Assembly: GCA_023449855.1 (NCBI GenBank)
Contig: JAEXHR010000219.1
Location: 1 to 26,149, forward strand
From: Pseudomonadota bacterium
Lineage (GTDB): Bacteria > Pseudomonadota > Alphaproteobacteria > Rhizobiales > Xanthobacteraceae
Direction: 5' to 3'
DNA: 26,149 nt
Both the position numbers and the translations under genes were made by a program. The notes beneath the pieces were generated by a model that was not told the origin of the DNA, did not search any database, and worked only from the letters and a program-made list of their open reading frames with translations. Below are positions 22,580-26,149 of the stretch, piece by piece. Each line of letters begins with the position of its first letter. Positions within the stretch are counted from its first letter, which is position 1.

Positions 22580-24205
22580 CTACGGTTTCTTCGGATGAAT
22601 GAACGCCCACGGGCTGACTTCCGAATCCCGTGGCACGTCGATCGCGAGCAGATATGGCCCGCCATCGGCCAGCGCCTTTTCCAGCGCCGGACGGAACTCT
22701 GCCGGCGATTTCACCCGCGCCGCCCCGACGCCGAAGGATTCCGCCAGTTTGACGAAATCCGGATTGACCAGATCGGCTGCCACCACGCGGCCATCGAACA
22801 CATTGAGCTGGTCGCGCCGCACATTGCCATAGGCGTTGTTGTCGAACACCAGCACCACAACACCGATCTTGAACTGCACAGCGGTGGCAAGTTCCTGCAC
22901 CGCGAACATGAAGCCGCCATCGCCGGTGATGGCCACCACCGGCCGATCCGGATGCGCGATCTTGGCGCCGAGCGCCGTCGGAAAGCCCGAGCCGAGCGTG
23001 CCCTGATAGCCCGAGGTGATGAAGGTGCGCGGTTGATAAACCGGGAAGCCGTACCAGGACGTGAAGCCGACCTGCGACAGCTCGTCGGTGACGATGGCAT
23101 TCCCGGGCAGCACCTCGCGCAGGATGTTGAGATAATCCATCTGCGGCTGCACCGCCTGGATGTCCTTCTGCGCTTTTGCAGAGGCCGCGCGGATGGTCTC
23201 GCGGCGGCCCGATGTTCTCGTATATCCGGCTTTGCTCACCGCAGCCGCAAGTGCGCGCGTGCCTTCCGCCGCATCGGCAATGATCGGCGCATCCACGGTC
23301 AATCGCCTGAACTCGACGGGATCGATGTCGATGCGGACAGACTTCAGCCCGTCCGGCTTGAATGGCCAGCGGAACGTTGCCGGCAGTTCCATCCGCGAGC
23401 CGATCCCGATCATGAGGTCGGTCTGCGGCCACAGATTATAGGCGGCGGCCATGGTGAGCCCCAGCTCATGTGCATTGCTGACGATGCCGCGTCCCGAGCG
23501 GAATGCGACGACCGGCGCATCGATCATCTCAGCGAGTTCGAGGATCTCCGCTCCGGCGTCCATCGCTCCGGCGCCGACAAAAATCATCGGCGCCTTGGCC
23601 GCCTTGATCAGCGCGGCCGCAGCCTTGATGCGATCGGGATCGGGCGGGGGCGCGGAGAACGGTGCGAGCTTTGTCGCCTCCGCGGTCTCGGCGCGCTGCG
23701 TGAACACGTCCCACGGCATTTCGAGCGCCACGGGGCCGCGGCGGCCGGACATCATTTCCTGAAACCCACGCGCCACCTTGGTCGGTGCGTCGCCGGGATA
23801 CTCGATCCGCTCCGCCCATTTGACGAAGCTGCGCAGCGTCGCGAGCTGGTCCGGCATCTCGTGCAGATGTCCGCGGCCCTTGCCGAGATAGTCGGTCGGC
23901 ACCTGGCCGGTGAGGCACATGACAGGCTCGTTGCAGCCAAAGGCCGTCAGCATCGCCGCGCTGGCATTGAGAATGCCGGGGCCGGGCACCACGCTGAACA
24001 CGCCGGGCTTGCCCGATGCGCGCGCATAACCGAATGCCATATAGCCGCAGGCCTGTTCGTGCCTTGCGCCGATCACGTTCAACTTCGCCTGATGAAAGGC
24101 ATCGAACAGGCCATAGACCTGCGCGCCGGGCAGGCCGAACACGGTGTCGATGTCGTGGGCCTTCAGCCCGCTGACGATGGCCTCGCCGCCGGTGATAACG
24201 GTCAT
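22580..24205 (-). CDS. ThDP-dependent enzyme, acetolactate synthase-like
   Basis: This 541-residue three-domain thiamine diphosphate enzyme is of the acetolactate synthase / benzoylformate decarboxylase type. The N-terminal Pyr domain carries the activating glutamate E50 in GARHEQACGYMAFGYARASG. The C-terminal PP domain has the cofactor motif GDGGFMFAVQELATAV to DNNAYGNVRRDQ. It probably decarboxylates or ligates a 2-oxo acid. The frame begins with GTG at 24211, but the ATG at 24205 has GGGAG five bases before it and was chosen. It is the last gene of an operon behind the FAH-family gene (16 bp gap) and the extradiol dioxygenase gene. Ring cleavage yields 2-oxo acids, so it may act on a ring-cleavage product. 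A true acetolactate synthase is less likely because no regulatory subunit gene is adjacent. Confidence 0.88.
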   Translation of the reverse strand: MTVITGGEAIVSGLKAHDIDTVFGLPGAQVYGLFDAFHQAKLNVIGARHEQACGYMAFGYARASGKPGVFSVVPGPGILNASAAMLTAFGCNEPVMCLTGQVPTDYLGKGRGHLHEMPDQLATLRSFVKWAERIEYPGDAPTKVARGFQEMMSGRRGPVALEMPWDVFTQRAETAEATKLAPFSAPPPDPDRIKAAAALIKAAKAPMIFVGAGAMDAGAEILELAEMIDAPVVAFRSGRGIVSNAHELGLTMAAAYNLWPQTDLMIGIGSRMELPATFRWPFKPDGLKSVRIDIDPVEFRRLTVDAPIIADAAEGTRALAAAVSKAGYTRTSGRRETIRAASAKAQKDIQAVQPQMDYLNILREVLPGNAIVTDELSQVGFTSWYGFPVYQPRTFITSGYQGTLGSGFPTALGAKIAHPDRPVVAITGDGGFMFAVQELATAVQFKIGVVVLVFDNNAYGNVRRDQLNVFDGRVVAADLVNPDFVKLAESFGVGAARVKSPAEFRPALEKALADGGPYLLAIDVPRDSEVSPWAFIHPKKP

Positions 24206-24221
24206 GCGCACTCCCAGATTT

Positions 24222-25088
24222 CTATTCTTCGTCGATCACGCCATTGCGCAGCGTGCCGATGCCATCCGCTTTGATCTCGATCATATCGCCGGGCACAAGA
24301 TAGCGCGGCGGATCGAAACGCGCACCTGCACCGGTTGGTGTGCCCGTCACGATGACATCGCCCGGCACCAGCGTGGTGAATGTCGAGATGTAGCTCAGGA
24401 GATAGCGGAAGCCGAACATCAGCCGCGAGGTGCGGTCGTCCTGCCGCAATTCGCCATTCACATGGGTGGTCAGGCGGATATCGGCGATCTGGCTTTCGTC
24501 GGTGTAAGGCACGATCCACGGGCCGAGACTGCCGGTGGAATCGAAATTCTTGCCCTGCGTCACGTTGAATTTCGCGTGCCGCACCCAATCGCGGATGGTG
24601 CCCTCATTGCATAGTGTCAGCGCCGCGATGTGATCCAGCGCATCACGCTCGGCGATGTGCCGGCCGGCCTTTCCGATCACCAGCACGACTTCGCCTTCAT
24701 AGTCGAGCTGCTTCGATGCCTTGGGCCGCACCAGCGGCGCGCCATGCCCGACGAAGGAGCGCGGGGTTCGCATGAACATGGATGGGAACTTCGGCGCCTC
24801 CTGGCCGTCCTTGTATTCAGCATTGCGATCCGGATAGTTCACGCCGATGCAGATGATCTTTTCGGGCGCGGGTATGGGTGGCTGCAGGGTGACATCGTCG
24901 AGTGCAAAATCCGCCGGCTGATTGGCCGCGGAATCTATGAGGCGGTGCAAGGCGTGATGTTCGATCGCCTCGCGCAGCGTCGGGTAGTCACCGCCGTATC
25001 GCGCCGAGAGATCGACGATGCCTTCATCGGTGACTGCGCCGTATTTGAGAGCGCCGTTGATGGTGAAGGTGGCGAGACGTGCGGTCAT
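24222..25088 (-). CDS. Fumarylacetoacetate hydrolase (FAH) family protein
   Basis: This 288-residue FAH-fold enzyme belongs to a family of hydrolases, isomerases and decarboxylases that act on ring-cleavage products. Motifs are IICIGVNYPDRNAEYK, FMRTPRSFVGHG, LDYEGEVVLVIGKAGRHI (metal ligands E131 and E133), TQGKNFDSTGSLGPWIV and GDVIVTGTPTGAGA. The third metal ligand, normally Asp in a DxTxRD pattern, is Glu (E162, in NEGTIRDW). The ATG at 25088 follows GGAGGA, a strong ribosome site. It lies between the extradiol dioxygenase (12 bp) and the ThDP enzyme (16 bp). In homoprotocatechuate pathways the HpaG-type FAH enzyme does the step after ring opening, decarboxylating and isomerising the product, which suits this position. 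The exact substrate is unknown. Confidence 0.9.
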   Translation of the reverse strand: MTARLATFTINGALKYGAVTDEGIVDLSARYGGDYPTLREAIEHHALHRLIDSAANQPADFALDDVTLQPPIPAPEKIICIGVNYPDRNAEYKDGQEAPKFPSMFMRTPRSFVGHGAPLVRPKASKQLDYEGEVVLVIGKAGRHIAERDALDHIAALTLCNEGTIRDWVRHAKFNVTQGKNFDSTGSLGPWIVPYTDESQIADIRLTTHVNGELRQDDRTSRLMFGFRYLLSYISTFTTLVPGDVIVTGTPTGAGARFDPPRYLVPGDMIEIKADGIGTLRNGVIDEE

Positions 25089-25100
25089 CGATCGTCCTCC

Positions 25101-26084
25101 TCAATCCGCAATCGTTACATCCGCCACGAACAGCGGATCGCGCACGGTCTGACCATTGAACGCCGACCCCTGTTCGAACCATGAGCGCGGCGCTGGCGCG
25201 CCCCACAAGGTCTGGCGACGCGGGTCCTTCAGCGACCAGCGCAGCGGCTCGTGGTCGCTGTCCATGGTCTGGTAGTCGCAGGTGTAAAGCTCCAGGCGAT
25301 GCCCGTCGGGATCGCGCACATAGAGGAAGAAGGCATTCGAGATGCCATGCCGGCCCGGCCCGCGCTCGAGGTTCTTGAGATGGCCGGACGATGCCATCAC
25401 GTCGCACAGATGCACGATGTTCATGGCCGTCGGCACCCAATAGGCGAAGTGGTGTAGCCGCGGTCCCTTGCCATTGGTGAAAGCGAGATCGTGGACATTG
25501 CCTTTCCGATGCATCCAGGCGGCGGCAATACGGCCGTTGTCGCCGTCTTCCTCGGCATATTCGGTCAGCCGGAAGCCGAGCCGGGCGTAAAAGTCGATGG
25601 TATCCTGCAATTCGGCGGCGAAAACGTTGAAGTGATCCAGCCGCTGCGGATGGCAGCCCTTGTAGAGGTCGAAGCGGCGGAGCAGATGCGGGCGCTTCTC
25701 CATGGTCGCGCAGAGTTCGAGCTGGAAGCCGAAGGGGTCAGTGACCTGCAGTGTGCGGCCCTGGAACGGGCGCTCGACGAAGGAATAGGTTAGGCCGTTG
25801 GCGGCGAAGAAAGCGCCGGCCTTGTCGAGATCCTGCTCACTGGCGACGCGGAAGCCGAGACGATGACATCCGGCCGTCGCTGCCTTGCGCAGCACCAGCG
25901 AGTGATGCTGATGCTCCTCGACGGCGCGCAGATAGACCGTGTCGCTGTCGGCATCCTCGACATGCAGGCCGACGATATCCTCATAGAATTTGCGGCTGGC
26001 TGCGAGATCGGTCACATCCAGCACGACATGGCTGGAGCGCAGGATGTTGAAGGGCGGATCGAACACGTGGACCGGTGCGGGCAT
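25101..26084 (-). CDS. Extradiol ring-cleavage dioxygenase, VOC superfamily
   Basis: This 327-residue enzyme with two VOC (glyoxalase/bleomycin-resistance fold) modules opens catechol-type rings with O2. In the C-terminal module the 2-His-1-Glu iron (or manganese) ligands are H151 (RLDHFNVF), H212 (RLHHFAYWV) and E265 (DPDGHRLELYT), with spacing like that of homoprotocatechuate 2,3-dioxygenase. The N-terminal module lacks these ligands, as is usual. The tail SDHEPLRWSLKDPRRQTLWG to SWFEQGS is also typical of that group. The ATG at 26084 has AGGA about eight bases before it. It is the first gene of the operon, with FAH-family and ThDP genes following closely. Substrate candidates are 3,4-dihydroxyphenylacetate or a related substituted catechol; sequence alone cannot decide. 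Confidence 0.9.
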   Translation of the reverse strand: MPAPVHVFDPPFNILRSSHVVLDVTDLAASRKFYEDIVGLHVEDADSDTVYLRAVEEHQHHSLVLRKAATAGCHRLGFRVASEQDLDKAGAFFAANGLTYSFVERPFQGRTLQVTDPFGFQLELCATMEKRPHLLRRFDLYKGCHPQRLDHFNVFAAELQDTIDFYARLGFRLTEYAEEDGDNGRIAAAWMHRKGNVHDLAFTNGKGPRLHHFAYWVPTAMNIVHLCDVMASSGHLKNLERGPGRHGISNAFFLYVRDPDGHRLELYTCDYQTMDSDHEPLRWSLKDPRRQTLWGAPAPRSWFEQGSAFNGQTVRDPLFVADVTIAD

Positions 26085-26115
26085 GCGGCGTTTCCTGTGG
26101 TGCTTCGTTCTGAGA

Positions 26116-26149
26116 CCCTCATGGTGAGGAGGCGCGCAGCGCCGTCTCG
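26116..26149. repeat. Family C palindromic repeat, copy 4 (cut by window end)
   Basis: CCCTCATGGTGAGGAGGCGC and the following CGTCTCG match the ends of copies 2 and 3. Only the left part is inside the window. It starts 31 bp before the first gene of the ring-cleavage operon, which leaves little room for a promoter. Confidence 0.7.

Noticed and set aside
22595..24274. Plus-strand frame of about 560 codons opposite the ThDP enzyme
   Set aside because: The ThDP motifs lie on the minus strand; the reverse frame has shadow composition.
1..26149. CRISPR array
   Set aside because: The repeats are few, far apart, palindromic over about 100 bp and in three families, with no short regular spacers and no cas genes.

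Overview
The window looks like chromosome from a high-GC alphaproteobacterium of the Bradyrhizobium / Rhodopseudomonas / Afipia group (Nitrobacteraceae). This rests on codon use, on protein family content (several fatty-acid and aromatic catabolism genes, a twin-arginine gluconolactonase, AtuA-type proteins) and on intergenic palindromic repeats of a kind common in that group. The assignment is an inference from style, not a database match. I find 21 protein genes. None is visibly frameshifted, and there are no tRNA or rRNA genes, CRISPR arrays, insertion sequences or phage genes.

Layout. (1) 112-6850: acyl-CoA metabolism. An acyl-CoA ligase and its AraC-type regulator are on the minus strand, followed by a divergent small unknown gene, a 2,4-dienoyl-CoA reductase-like SDR (minus), a crotonase (plus) and a second acyl-CoA synthetase (plus). 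Together these could activate fatty or carboxylic acids and process the double bonds of their CoA esters. (2) 7066-9852: phosphoenolpyruvate carboxylase (ppc), an anaplerotic enzyme flanked by repeats and apparently its own unit. (3) 9971-12553: a Tat-exported SMP-30/gluconolactonase-like protein and an MHS-family MFS transporter, separated by a clear intrinsic terminator. (4) 12884-19623: a second CoA-linked catabolic block. An SDR, a thiolase-like enzyme and its DUF35 zinc-ribbon partner are on the minus strand. Divergent from them are a two-gene AtuA-like pair, an amidase and a DUF2848 protein. (5) 19788-21177: two adjacent non-haem iron dioxygenases, one a 2OG-Fe(II) oxygenase of unknown target and the other AlkB. 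(6) 21267-26084: a branched-chain-amino-acid-type periplasmic binding protein, convergent with a tight three-gene operon encoding an extradiol (VOC) ring-cleavage dioxygenase, an FAH-family hydrolase/isomerase and a ThDP-dependent enzyme. This looks like a meta-cleavage route for an unidentified aromatic acid.

The most distinctive non-coding content is three families of roughly 85-120 bp inverted repeats, 11 copies in all. All lie between genes. They occupy every convergent junction and none of the three divergent ones, so they mark transcription-unit ends. One pair of copies keeps the pairing of its outer arms although the arm sequence differs. The three divergent regions and the leader of the binding-protein gene instead carry short perfect palindromes that are good operator candidates.

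The best candidates for something little described are the split AtuA-like pair in its thiolase/DUF35/amidase/DUF2848 setting, the unidentified ring-cleavage operon, and the repeat system.
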